A DNA stretch of 34,178 bases from Moorena bouillonii PNG (GCF_001942495.1 NZ_MKZS01000001.1:2499277-2533454), one strand, 5' to 3'; numbered from the stretch's first letter, positions 17,187-25,468 are shown. The notes: generated by a model not told the origin, from the letters alone. Numbers and translations are program-made.

Positions 17187-18116
17187 TTGATCTCCGTCAT
17201 TATTTGTACCTATAACCGAGCCGATTTGCTCACGGATGCTTTACACACCGTTTGCCAGCAGACCCTTGAGCACTCCGAATACGAAGTTATTGTGGTCGAT
17301 AACAACTCAACTGATCAGACGGCTACCGTAAGCCAGTCATTTGTGGCACGCTACCCCCATGTAAGTTACTGCTTCGAGCCGCAACAAGGGCTTTCTCATG
17401 CCCGTAATCGGGGCTGGCATGAGGCAAAGGGCGAGTATGTGGCTTATATTGATGATGATTGTAAGGTACCAGAAGGGTGGTTAGCGGTTGCTAAAGAGGT
17501 GATTGAGGGCGTATCACCCACAGTGTTTGGTGGACCTTATTTTGCTTTCTACAACACGCCCAAGCCAGCTTGGTACAAGGATATCTATGGCTCTAATTTT
17601 CCTTATGGCCAAGCACAGCACCTAGAAAGAGCAGAAGTCCTCTATGGCTCAAATCTTTTTTTGCGGCGCAACTTGTTTGAATGCGTTGGAGACTTCGATC
17701 CAAAATTAGGCATGAGCGGCCAAAAGATTGGTTATGGGGAAGAAACGGAGTTACTCCACCGTATCTGTGCCACCATGCCACAGGCCGTGATTTATTATGA
17801 GCCAAGGTTGTGGCTCTACCACTTGGTGCGCTCCGAAAAGATGAGCTGGCACTGGATTATTTCCGCCCGTTTTGCCCAAGGGCGTAACTGTTATTTCGTT
17901 TATCCGCCTTCCAACTCAAAGCTGATATTTATTATAGTACAAGTGGTCAAGTACAGTTTACTTTTACTCTTTAGCGTGCCCTTTGGCTTGCTGTTTCGGT
18001 CTCGAAAGCAATACCATTATTTCGATAATTTTTTATATGAAGTCATCTGTAATGATATTGAAACATTGGGTAAGCTTTATGAGCAATCTCGACAACTCAT
18101 TCTGTGCCAAGGGTGA
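17187..18116 (+). CDS. Family 2 glycosyltransferase
   Basis: A GT2 protein of about 309 residues from the TTG at 17187, chosen because GGGAGG ends six bases before it and it gives the typical start ISVIICTYNRADLL. An upstream ATG at 17169 has no ribosome site. Motifs are VVDNNSTDQT, GLSHARNRGW, YIDDDCKVP (metal-binding DxD) and GYGEETELLHRI. A hydrophobic stretch near residue 260 (KLIFIIVQVVKYSLLLLFSV) suggests a membrane anchor. It resembles enzymes of surface polysaccharide assembly. Donor and acceptor cannot be told from the sequence. Confidence 0.85.
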   Translation: MISVIICTYNRADLLTDALHTVCQQTLEHSEYEVIVVDNNSTDQTATVSQSFVARYPHVSYCFEPQQGLSHARNRGWHEAKGEYVAYIDDDCKVPEGWLAVAKEVIEGVSPTVFGGPYFAFYNTPKPAWYKDIYGSNFPYGQAQHLERAEVLYGSNLFLRRNLFECVGDFDPKLGMSGQKIGYGEETELLHRICATMPQAVIYYEPRLWLYHLVRSEKMSWHWIISARFAQGRNCYFVYPPSNSKLIFIIVQVVKYSLLLLFSVPFGLLFRSRKQYHYFDNFLYEVICNDIETLGKLYEQSRQLILCQG

Positions 18117-18120
18117 AGCG

Positions 18121-18159
18121 GTGTAAGCATTCATCTCATGTCCGGTTGAATACTTACAC
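18121..18159. repeat. Minimal inverted repeat (GTGTAAGCATTCA...TGAATACTTACAC)
   Basis: Thirteen-base arms with one mismatch around a 13-base loop. The arms are the same sequence as the ends of the element at 9611-9857, so this is a very short member of that family or its footprint. It lies just after the stop codon of the GT2 gene and could also form a transcript-end hairpin. Confidence 0.6.
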
Positions 18160-18537
18160 TCTAGCCGAATCGAAGGCAGAAGGCAGCTATGCTGAAGGCA
18201 GAAGTAAAGGAGTAAGGTTTAATCGGAGATGGTTTTTTATCACTAATTATCCGAACATGATATTAGTATCTGTACTCTCATTTAATGTGGATGGGATAGG
18301 CAATCACGGCTCAACTTATCCAGAAAGCTAGGATGGCATTGTTTGCCCCAAGTTGGTATGGCATTATCAACCTACAACGAAATGAACATCCTCGCTGCAA
18401 GCAGCGGAGTATCACTTCACGATTGCTCACACCCTAAGCGGTTTGCTATTGTTCCACAGTACCCTGCGAGGGTTGTTGTTCACAGACACAGCAAGCTGCG
18501 GGGAATCAGACCCAAAGAGCTTGAAGAAGGACTTCAA
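18160..18537. other. Intergenic region with hairpins, possible IS200/IS605-type remnant
   Basis: No gene is supported. An open frame from 18343 runs into the GT6 gene, but its first 65 residues look like translated non-coding DNA. CGCTGC-AA-GCAGCG at 18393-18406 is a perfect hairpin, and CAGCAAGCTGCGGGGAAT near 18491 resembles the end sequences left by IS200/IS605-type elements. That resemblance is from memory only. Confidence 0.45.
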
Positions 18538-19323
18538 ATGGAAAATCGATATAAAGTTGGATTATTAATAATTTGCACCGGAAAATACCATCGCTTTATG
18601 GAGGGATTATATGAAAGTGCTTCTAAGTTTTTTATGAATAATCATGATGTGACCTACTTTTTTTTTAGTGATCAAGATGATATGAAGCAATATCAAAATA
18701 TGAAAATTATAAAAATCCCACATCTACCTTGGCCACTGATAGCCCTAATGCGCTATCACTTTTTTGATCAGTACCGAGCAGTGTTGAGCGACATGGATTT
18801 TCTCTTTTGCTGTGATGTAGATATGCGTTTCGTTTCCCTGTGTGGCGACGAGATTCTGCCCAACACGTCATCGGGCTTGGTAGGAGTAGATCATCCCGGC
18901 TATTGTTTGATGCCGCGCCTGAAATCAAAATTTGATCGTCTATTAGAAAATCATCTATTAAAAAAAATTGGCATAACTCCTCGAATTACAAACAAACGCC
19001 TACGGGGCACCTATGAAACGAACCCTATCTCTACTGCTTATATAGCTCCCGATCAGGGCGAGGTTTATTACGCTGGTGCATTCAATGGTGGACGCACGGA
19101 TGCATTTTTGACCATGTGCGATCATATCAAACAGAATGTAAATCAGGATCTTAGCAAGAATTATATTGCCGTTTGGCACGACGAAAGTCATCTTAATCGC
19201 TATTTTATCAATCATCCACCGAAAACTTTGTCACCGAGCTACTGTTACCCGGAATCATGGAATTTGCCATTCCCAAAAATTCTTTTGGCTTTGGATAAAA
19301 ATCATCACGAAATTCGTCGATAA
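18538..19323 (+). CDS. GT6 glycosyltransferase, ABO / alpha-1,3-galactosyltransferase family
   Basis: A 261-residue protein. The ATG at 18538 matches the usual family start (KVGLLIICTGKY). Diagnostic motifs are LSDMDFLFCCDVDMRF with the D93-V94-D95 metal site, YYAGAFNGGR, WHDESHLNRYF and the C-terminal PSYCYPE. These are the core of family 6 (PF03414), which moves Gal or GalNAc in alpha-1,3 linkage with retention, classically onto a fucosylated Gal. Many bacterial members have NxN at the metal site; this one has DxD like vertebrate enzymes. The protein lacks the stem and membrane anchor of animal enzymes. It precedes a GT11 fucosyltransferase by 59 bp. The specificity cannot be read from sequence. 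Confidence 0.92.
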   Translation: MENRYKVGLLIICTGKYHRFMEGLYESASKFFMNNHDVTYFFFSDQDDMKQYQNMKIIKIPHLPWPLIALMRYHFFDQYRAVLSDMDFLFCCDVDMRFVSLCGDEILPNTSSGLVGVDHPGYCLMPRLKSKFDRLLENHLLKKIGITPRITNKRLRGTYETNPISTAYIAPDQGEVYYAGAFNGGRTDAFLTMCDHIKQNVNQDLSKNYIAVWHDESHLNRYFINHPPKTLSPSYCYPESWNLPFPKILLALDKNHHEIRR

Positions 19324-19382
19324 GTACCTACTCCATCTGTTGAGAGAAAGTAGTGGCATAGGTTCCAATGAAAGGTAAGTGC

Positions 19383-20273
19383 ATGGGCGTTGTTATCGTG
19401 AGATTGAGTGGTGGATTGGGCAATCAGATGTTTCAATATGCAATCGGACGTAAAATAGCCCTCGTTAATAATGTTCAATTGAAGCTAGATATTTCATCGT
19501 TTGAACATGATCTACTTCGCATGTACAACTTGTATTGGTTTCAGATTAAACAAGCTTTTGCTAGCTCGGAAGAATTGGCAGCACTCAAGTCATTAAGACA
19601 AACAAAAGAGTCGAATCCAGTTATTATTCGGTTAAGACAAGTAATGAAGCGGTTTGCAAGCTGGAAGGTTTTCAGGGAAGAGCAGTTGATGCCATTTAAC
19701 CCAAATATCATGACTAGCTCTGACAAGATTTATTTAGACGGCTACTGGCAAAGCGAGAAGTATTTTTTGGATATTGAAGATGTTATTCGGCGTGAGTATA
19801 CATGTAAATATGAGCCAAATGCTCAGAGTAAAAAAATAGCCGAAATGATAGCAAATAGTCACTCCGTTAGCATTCATGTTAGAAGAGGTGATTATGTCTC
19901 GAATCCAGCGAATAACCAATTACACGGTACCTGTAGTTTGACTTATTACCAGCAATGCGTCGAGCAGATTGCTAAAGAAGTGCTTCATCCGCATTTCTTT
20001 GTTTTCTCTGATCACCCTATTTGGGTAAAAGAAAATCTATGTTTGGACTACCCTATGACATTTGTCACCCATAATAACCATCTTAGAGATTATGAAGATT
20101 TGTGGCTGATGTCTCATTGCCAGCATCACATTATTGCCAATAGCAGCTTTAGCTGGTGGGCAGCTTGGCTCAATCCAAATTTGAATAAGAAAGTGTTTGC
20201 CCCGAAGAAGTGGTTTAACGACCCTCGTTTAGATACACGAGATTTACTCCCTGACAATTGGATCAAAGTATGA
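19383..20273 (+). CDS. GT11 alpha-1,2-fucosyltransferase
   Basis: A 296-residue protein from ATG 19383 (an ATG 15 bp upstream is possible). Motifs are VRLSGGLGNQMFQYAIGRK at the N-terminus, SIHVRRGDYV in the middle (HxRRGDY, GDP-fucose binding) and ANSSFSWWAAWLN near the end, which together define family 11 (PF01531). It would add alpha-1,2 fucose to a terminal Gal, making an H-type structure that a GT6 enzyme could extend. The stop overlaps the start of the next gene (ATGA at 20270), so the two are translationally coupled. Confidence 0.93.
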   Translation: MGVVIVRLSGGLGNQMFQYAIGRKIALVNNVQLKLDISSFEHDLLRMYNLYWFQIKQAFASSEELAALKSLRQTKESNPVIIRLRQVMKRFASWKVFREEQLMPFNPNIMTSSDKIYLDGYWQSEKYFLDIEDVIRREYTCKYEPNAQSKKIAEMIANSHSVSIHVRRGDYVSNPANNQLHGTCSLTYYQQCVEQIAKEVLHPHFFVFSDHPIWVKENLCLDYPMTFVTHNNHLRDYEDLWLMSHCQHHIIANSSFSWWAAWLNPNLNKKVFAPKKWFNDPRLDTRDLLPDNWIKV

Positions 20274-21331
20274 GTCAAATAACCGAGACGCCACTGGTTA
20301 GCGTCCTAATGCCAGTTTACAACGGTACCTTATATTTACGTGAGGCCGTTGATAGCATATTGAGTCAAACCCTCAGCAATTTTGAATTTATCATTGTTGA
20401 TGATGGCTCAACAGACGAAACTCCTAGGATTTTGGATAATTACAATGATCCACGCATTGTTAGAGTTACCAATCAAAGCAATCTGGGAATCGTCGATTCG
20501 CTAAATCGTGGGTTGAAGATGGTGCGGGGGAAATATGTGGCTCGGATGGATGCAGACGATATTAGCTTGCCAGAGCGCTTAAGGCAACAGGTCCAATTTT
20601 TGGAAGAACATCCAGAGATAGGAATTTTGGGGACTGCCATTACCATCTTGTTTGACGAAACAAATAGGTCCGAGAGTACAGACTGCTATTACCCTAGCCA
20701 GCCCGGTATTGTTCGTTGGAACCTCTTTTTTAAGAATTCTCAAACCGTTGCCCATCCAACAATGATGGTTCGGCGAATAATTTACGAACAATTAAAAGGG
20801 TATGACACTACTTTTGTCCATGCGGAGGATTATGATTTCTTGTTGAGGGCTTGTTTTCACACAGAGATCACGAATTTGCCAAATATTCTGTTGCATTATC
20901 GAAGACATGGTCGAAATGTTAGCTATATCCATCGTCAAGCACAAGCCAAAAACGCGATCCTTGCCCAGCGGAAAACACTTTGCGCTTTCTTATCTCAAGA
21001 ACTCTCCTTTGAAACCACTCATGCTTTGCATGTTCATCAATGGAAGGCAATCAACCTGGCAGAAACCCTTAACGTGGCTAAGTTACTCTCCCAACTTTAT
21101 CGAACTTGTATAAGTTCATTCAGGTTGACTCAAAGTGAAAGAGAGAAAATCCAGCATGATGTACTGCAAGGGCTAAAGAAGTTGGCATTAACACGGAAGG
21201 TAGGAGAAAAGCAAATGCTTTCAATAAAACTATGGTGGATATGGCTCATGATCTACTTTTATAAAGATAACGGTCAGGGTAATTGCATCTCAATCGAGCT
21301 CCAAAATGCTGTAACACTTCCTAAAACTTGA
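20270..21331 (+). CDS. Family 2 glycosyltransferase
   Basis: A 353-residue protein. The start at 20270 is chosen because it overlaps the stop of the GT11 gene as ATGA. The GT2 domain fills residues 1-230: PLVSVLMPVYNGTLYLREA, IIVDDGSTDET, RMDADDISLPERL (DxDD metal site), and a later AEDYDFLLRA. The C-terminal 110 residues are helical and not recognised. Enzymes of this type often act early or in the middle of surface polysaccharide assembly. Coupling to the fucosyltransferase suggests work on the same glycan. Confidence 0.9.
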   Translation: MSQITETPLVSVLMPVYNGTLYLREAVDSILSQTLSNFEFIIVDDGSTDETPRILDNYNDPRIVRVTNQSNLGIVDSLNRGLKMVRGKYVARMDADDISLPERLRQQVQFLEEHPEIGILGTAITILFDETNRSESTDCYYPSQPGIVRWNLFFKNSQTVAHPTMMVRRIIYEQLKGYDTTFVHAEDYDFLLRACFHTEITNLPNILLHYRRHGRNVSYIHRQAQAKNAILAQRKTLCAFLSQELSFETTHALHVHQWKAINLAETLNVAKLLSQLYRTCISSFRLTQSEREKIQHDVLQGLKKLALTRKVGEKQMLSIKLWWIWLMIYFYKDNGQGNCISIELQNAVTLPKT

Positions 21332-21591
21332 TCATCTTCTGAGCTCACAAAAGCACACCAATTGATTGGTCTTGCACCGGTTCGGCGTTTATGATCTAGG
21401 GCTTTACTGAGAAGAGGGGCGTCCATTACCTCCTCCAACTCACCTGCTCAGTCCCGATCAACTACGACTAACACCTGAGTCACCCTCCCCACACTCCCCT
21501 TAATTATGGGTATTGAACCAGACTTGATATTACACGCACCTGGCTTGTCGCCTTCCATCATTATGGAAACAGTTGTCATAGGATCATCAAG

Positions 21592-22539
21592 ATGTCGTTA
21601 AAAGTGTGTTTGCTGGTGATTTATAATCACAAATTTACTAAAAATGTTCCCAAAATTGAGAAGCTGTATGGCCACAGATTTGAACATATTTACCATCTGA
21701 TGCCTTTTTATCAGGGAAACGCGAACAATATTATCCCTGTATTTGAATCATCGGCTTGTTTTCAGGGCTATATTGCTCAAGCCCAATCTCGTCTTCCCGC
21801 GAGTGATTATTATGTATTCATTGGGGATGATGTACTCCTACATCCCGACTTAAACGCTCAAAATTTGATTGAAACATTGGGGTTAAATCCAGATTCAGGA
21901 TATATCAAGTTCCTGATACCTCTGGAAAAAGTCTCTTTTGCTTGGTCTCACAAGCTAGACGTGATACGCAAATACATAGCCAATTCTCCGTGGGTGACCT
22001 ATCGAGATGAAATTCCATCCTTGGCGATGGCTATTGCTATCCTGCAAGCCAAGCAAATAGAAATAACTGGTCGCTTATCTGTGGGAAATTTGCTAGCCCA
22101 TAGCTTCTTTCCTATGATTCGACGTGAATACCGAGAGTACTACTATGAACCTTGGCGATTTCTGGAGGCTTTACTATTTTTATTGAAAAATCGGTCAAAC
22201 CTTAAAATGCCATATCCGCTCCTCAATGGATATTCTGATTTGATTGTGGTTCCAGCCAGTGTCTTCGAGAAGTTTTATCATTATTGCGGGGTCTTTGGGG
22301 CGATGGATTTGTTTGTGGAGGTGGCGATTCCCACCGCGTTGGCCTTGAGTTGTCCGAAGGTCGTGACCGAAGCGGATACGGCTTGGCATGGTTATGAGAT
22401 GTGGAATGTACAAGAAAAGGCTGCCTTTACAGATAAAGCCCAATCTTACAACTACGAGATTTCTAGGTTGTTCGAGTCATATTTCACACCAGATTTGCTG
22501 TATGTCCATCCCGTTAAACTATCCCAGTGGAAGGTATAG
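21592..22539 (+). CDS. Unknown protein with glycosyltransferase-like DD motif
   Basis: A 315-residue protein that I cannot place in a named family. It starts KVCLLVIYNHKF, has DYYVFIGDDVLLHPDLN near residues 78-95 (a hydrophobic strand ending in an acidic pair, as in GT-A enzymes), and ends with an EADTAWHGYEMW segment, which could supply an acidic base and His. There is no signal peptide and no membrane segment. It lies 9 bp before the STELLO-like gene and after three fucosyl/GT genes, so a glycosyltransferase role is likely but inferred from context and the DD motif only. Confidence 0.6.
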   Translation: MSLKVCLLVIYNHKFTKNVPKIEKLYGHRFEHIYHLMPFYQGNANNIIPVFESSACFQGYIAQAQSRLPASDYYVFIGDDVLLHPDLNAQNLIETLGLNPDSGYIKFLIPLEKVSFAWSHKLDVIRKYIANSPWVTYRDEIPSLAMAIAILQAKQIEITGRLSVGNLLAHSFFPMIRREYREYYYEPWRFLEALLFLLKNRSNLKMPYPLLNGYSDLIVVPASVFEKFYHYCGVFGAMDLFVEVAIPTALALSCPKVVTEADTAWHGYEMWNVQEKAAFTDKAQSYNYEISRLFESYFTPDLLYVHPVKLSQWKV

Positions 22540-22547
22540 AAGTTCTT

Positions 22548-23567
22548 ATGACGAAAAAGTATATTATTGTTACCACAATTAATGATAAAACAGAAGGTAT
22601 TAGTCATTTTGAACAATTTCAAGATTGGCATATTGTCTTAGTAGGTGACTGCAAGACACCTGCCATCGACTCATCAGCAAATCTGACTTTTCTATCGGTT
22701 AGCGAACAAGAAAAGTTAGGATATGAGTTGGTTAAGCACTGCCCATATAATCACTACGCTCGTAAGAATATCGGTTATTTGTATGGGATTCAAGCAGGGG
22801 CAGAGGTGATTTATGACACCGATGATGACAACTGGCCTACCCAGAGTTGGGGAATCTACGATTTTTATGGCGACAGGCAATATGTGACCGAACAAAAATT
22901 TGTAAACATCTATCGTTATTTCACAGAAAAGCTAATTTGGCCGCGAGGGTACCCTTTAGATGAAATCCAGCATCAGACCGAGCATCAGCTTCTTAATACC
23001 GAGCCTGTCTCGATTGGGGTTTGGCAGGGGTTGGTCGATTTAGACCCTGATGTGGATGCTATTTACCGCTTGATCATCGGTGAAAACATTACCTTTGCCA
23101 AGAATAGCTCTGTGTTTTTGGGAAAGGAGCAATATTGTCCCTTCAATTCACAAAACACATTTTGGCATAGAGATGCCTTTCCCTACCTTTATCTGCCTTC
23201 AACTACAAGCTTCCGGTTTACCGATATATTGCGTGGATATATTGCCCAAAAACTAATGTGGAACCAAGGTATATATCTCGGATTTCAGCCTGCTGACGTT
23301 TACCAAAAGCGCAATCCACACGACCTGATGACAGATTTCAAGCAAGAAGTAGAATGTTACCTTGGGGTCAAAGCAATTGTGGCTTTGCTGGACACAGTGG
23401 AATTGGGAGAAAACCCCCTTGAAAATTTGCAAGTAGTCTACACATCTTTGGCAGAGGCTGGATTTGTTAGTGCGCTTGAGGTCTCGATTTGCCAAGCGTG
23501 GTTAAATGATTTGACCCGCATTCTTGAAAACAAGCACAACTATTACATCAAAGAGGGGGCTGCTTGA
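22548..23567 (+). CDS. STELLO / DUF288-like glycosyltransferase
   Basis: A 339-residue protein from ATG 22548 (a GTG at 22527 is less likely). KYIIVTTINDKTEGI, then WHIVLVGDCKTP, LGYELVKHCPYNHYARKNIGY and GAEVIYDTDDDN match the STELLO family (DUF288, PF03385), known from eukaryotes and scattered bacteria. The DTDDDN run near residue 90 is the expected metal and sugar-nucleotide site. In plants STELLO proteins act on cellulose synthesis in the Golgi; what bacterial copies do is poorly known. Its stop overlaps a TTG start of the truncated gene that follows. Confidence 0.82.
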   Translation: MTKKYIIVTTINDKTEGISHFEQFQDWHIVLVGDCKTPAIDSSANLTFLSVSEQEKLGYELVKHCPYNHYARKNIGYLYGIQAGAEVIYDTDDDNWPTQSWGIYDFYGDRQYVTEQKFVNIYRYFTEKLIWPRGYPLDEIQHQTEHQLLNTEPVSIGVWQGLVDLDPDVDAIYRLIIGENITFAKNSSVFLGKEQYCPFNSQNTFWHRDAFPYLYLPSTTSFRFTDILRGYIAQKLMWNQGIYLGFQPADVYQKRNPHDLMTDFKQEVECYLGVKAIVALLDTVELGENPLENLQVVYTSLAEAGFVSALEVSICQAWLNDLTRILENKHNYYIKEGAA

Positions 23568-23704
23568 AACCGATCAAAATTCTTCTAGTACAGTGCGAAA
23601 TCGACAATTGGCGAGTGGCACGGCCATGGTCATATAATGTCCATGTTGGTTGGGAAGTGGGATTCCATGCCAACAACGTCCAGTTCTTGACAATCTTGAC
23701 CTAA
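23564..23704 (+). pseudogene. Truncated gene cut by the IS element
   Basis: TTG at 23564 overlaps the previous stop and follows GAGGGGG. It opens 46 residues starting KPIKILLVQCEIDNWR and ending FLTILT at the left end of the IS200/IS605 element, where TAA arises from element sequence. The N-terminus looks like that of a glycosyltransferase of the GT-B kind, but is too short to be sure. No continuation is seen on the far side of the element, so a deletion followed or preceded insertion. Confidence 0.6.
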
Positions 23705-23721
23705 GACCCTGAGGGCGCAAG

Positions 23722-23743
23722 CCCCTGGATTCCATCCATGGGG
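23722..23743. repeat. IS left-end hairpin with bulged T
   Basis: CCCCTGGA and TCCATGGGG pair around loop TTCCA, leaving T at 23739 unpaired. It lies 21 bases inside the TTGAC target and is the probable TnpA-binding site. Confidence 0.75.
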
Positions 23744-23767
23744 TTAGCCCGAACAGGAATTTATTCC

Positions 23768-24166
23768 CTAAACCTCTTTCTGGTTTTGAACGTACCGTTT
23801 GATTGTCTCTAATGGAGCGCCTCCAACTGTGGACAAGAAGTAGGAATTAGTCCACAAAGTAGGCAGTCGGCTTTTTAGGTGAGGAAACTGTTCCCTGAGG
23901 TACCTACTGGTTGCTCCTTTGAATCGTTTTACCACTCTGTGAATACCAAACTGTGGATCACATTCACAGAGTAAATGAACATGATCAGGCATTATCTCTA
24001 ATTCGATGATTTCAACTTGGATCTCTTCTGCTATTTGGTGGAGGAGTTCTTTTAATCTTGCTTCCACCTCTTCCACTAATACTGGCCTGCGGTACTTGGG
24101 ACACCACACGACATGGTATTTGCATGAGTAGACAATGTTTTTGTTGTATTTATACTTATTTTTCAT
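23768..24166 (-). CDS. tnpA: IS200/IS605 Y1 transposase TnpA
   Basis: A 132-residue single-strand transposase of the HUH class. MPDHVHLL supplies the metal-binding pair H62 and H64, and IKRYVQNQ supplies the catalytic Tyr125. Length is normal for the family (130-150). Conserved KYHVVWCPKYRR near the N-terminus and LWTNSYFLSTVGG near the C-terminus are also typical. It faces away from tnpB, with about 77 bp between them. It would cut and rejoin single-stranded DNA at the two hairpin ends. Confidence 0.95.
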   Translation of the reverse strand: MKNKYKYNKNIVYSCKYHVVWCPKYRRPVLVEEVEARLKELLHQIAEEIQVEIIELEIMPDHVHLLCECDPQFGIHRVVKRFKGATSRYLREQFPHLKSRLPTLWTNSYFLSTVGGAPLETIKRYVQNQKEV

Positions 24167-24243
24167 TTCGTCCTGGACATTATCTAGTTGGCGTGTATAT
24201 ACTATAAAAGTACACGAAAGATAACGTCAAGGAGGTAATTTTA

Positions 24244-25446
24244 GTGCTAGCAATGGAGTTCAAAGCCGTCCTCACTAAAAACCAACAGAAAGCTGTAGAC
24301 GAAGCTATTCGTACATCTAAATTTGTGCGAAATAAAGTCTTGCGCTACTGGATGGACAATAAGGGAATTGGCAAGAAAGAACTCTATCGCTATAACACTC
24401 TATTACGAGATGAGTTTAAATTTGTAAAAGACCTCAACAGTCATGCTTGTCAGGTTTCCGTTGAAAACGTAGAAAGAGCCATTAAGCGCTTCTTTGACAA
24501 CTGCAAGAAGAAAGCCCCAGGAAAGAAGGGTTACCCAAAATTCAAGAAGCATTGTCGTTCTGTTGAGTACAAGCAATCTGGTTGGAAGTTATCACCAGAC
24601 AAGAAGTCTATCAAGTTTACAGACAAAAAGGGTATTGGTAAAGTCAAGCTCAAAGGAACCTGGGACTTGTGGTGGTTTGATCAAAAACTGATTAAACGGG
24701 TTCGGATTGTCAAAAAAGCCGACGGCTACTACGTCCAGTTTTGTGTCAAAGTAAATAGGACTGAAGAACTGGATAAAACTGGATGCGCTGTTGGGTTAGA
24801 TGTAGGTTTAAAAGAATTTTACACCGATTCTGATGGCTACTCTGAGCCTAATCCTAGGTTCTATAGAAAAAGTGAAAAACGTGTAAAATTTTGTCAACGT
24901 AGGCTTTCCCGAAAAAAGAAAGGCTCAGCCAACCGACGAAAAGCCAGAAACAGACTAGGTAGGGCACACCTCAAAATAAGTAGGCAACGTAGAGAACATG
25001 CCTTGAGACTGGCGCGTTGCGTAATCCAATCTAACGATTTGGTCGCTTACGAAGATTTGAAGGTCAAAAACTTAGTTAAAAATCATTGCCTTGCTAAGTC
25101 TATTAATGATGCTGGTTGGCGTCAATTTCGGGGATGGTTAGAGCATTTTGGCCAAAGGTTCAACAAGATTACTGTTGCAGTAAATCCTGCCTATACCAGC
25201 CAAAACTGCTCCGAGTGCGGTGAGGTAGTCAAAAAGTCTCTATCAACTAGAACTCATGCCTGTAAATGTGGTTGCAACCTAGATCGTGATCACAATGCCG
25301 CCAAAAACATACTTAACAGAGCCTTGAGTACGGTGGGGCACACCGAAACTTTTAAAAACGCTTGGGGAGATCTGTCCTCTACTAAACCTGATTCCGGTCT
25401 GGTTAAGCAAGACAGTTCGTTGAACCAAGAATCCCCTGCCTTCTAG
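24244..25446 (+). CDS. tnpB: TnpB RNA-guided nuclease
   Basis: A 400-residue protein. GTG 24244 is chosen because AAGGAGG lies eight bases before it; ATG 24253 is the alternative. The RuvC site is complete: D186 in GLDVGLKEF, E270 in VAYEDLKVKNL and the DRDHNAAKNI motif (D347/D349). A zinc finger has C322/C325 and C340/C342. A basic helix-turn-helix region fills the N-terminal third. TnpB proteins use an RNA from the element's right end to cut DNA next to the TAM, which keeps the element at its site. The stop codon lies in the loop of the right-end hairpin. Confidence 0.95.
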   Translation: MLAMEFKAVLTKNQQKAVDEAIRTSKFVRNKVLRYWMDNKGIGKKELYRYNTLLRDEFKFVKDLNSHACQVSVENVERAIKRFFDNCKKKAPGKKGYPKFKKHCRSVEYKQSGWKLSPDKKSIKFTDKKGIGKVKLKGTWDLWWFDQKLIKRVRIVKKADGYYVQFCVKVNRTEELDKTGCAVGLDVGLKEFYTDSDGYSEPNPRFYRKSEKRVKFCQRRLSRKKKGSANRRKARNRLGRAHLKISRQRREHALRLARCVIQSNDLVAYEDLKVKNLVKNHCLAKSINDAGWRQFRGWLEHFGQRFNKITVAVNPAYTSQNCSECGEVVKKSLSTRTHACKCGCNLDRDHNAAKNILNRALSTVGHTETFKNAWGDLSSTKPDSGLVKQDSSLNQESPAF

Positions 25447-25462
25447 GCATGGGGAGTGTCAA
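25330..25462 (+). ncRNA. Probable TnpB omega RNA
   Basis: In this family the guide RNA comes from the 3' end of tnpB through the right end of the element, and its guide is the flanking DNA. This interval overlaps the last 39 codons or so of tnpB and includes the right-end hairpin. The guide would begin near 25463. The 5' limit is a guess. Confidence 0.4.
25433..25454. repeat. IS right-end hairpin with bulged T
   Basis: CCCCTGCC and GGCATGGGG pair around loop TTCTA, leaving T at 25450 unpaired, the same shape as the left-end hairpin. Confidence 0.75.
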
Positions 25463-25468
25463 TCAATT

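Larger units (their letters stand above)
23701..25462. mobile_element. IS200/IS605-family element with divergent tnpA and tnpB
   Basis: The element carries a Y1 transposase on the minus strand and TnpB on the plus strand. The left flank ends TTGAC, a typical target and TAM for the family. Both ends carry matching hairpins with the same single unpaired T (23722-23743 and 25433-25454), as TnpA recognition hairpins do. The right end is placed after AGTGTCAA by analogy with the TCAA end of IS608; 25473 is an alternative. Family members insert without target duplication and have no terminal inverted repeats, in line with what is seen. All parts look intact, so it may be active. Confidence 0.82.

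Noticed and set aside
18121-18159. Group II intron end (domain V-like hairpin)
   Set aside because: The arms match the GTAAGCATTCA repeat family of this window, and there is no reverse transcriptase or domain VI.
18343-18537. N-terminal extension of the GT6 gene by 65 residues
   Set aside because: The extra part matches no GT6 protein, crosses hairpins, and the ATG at 18538 gives the normal family start.
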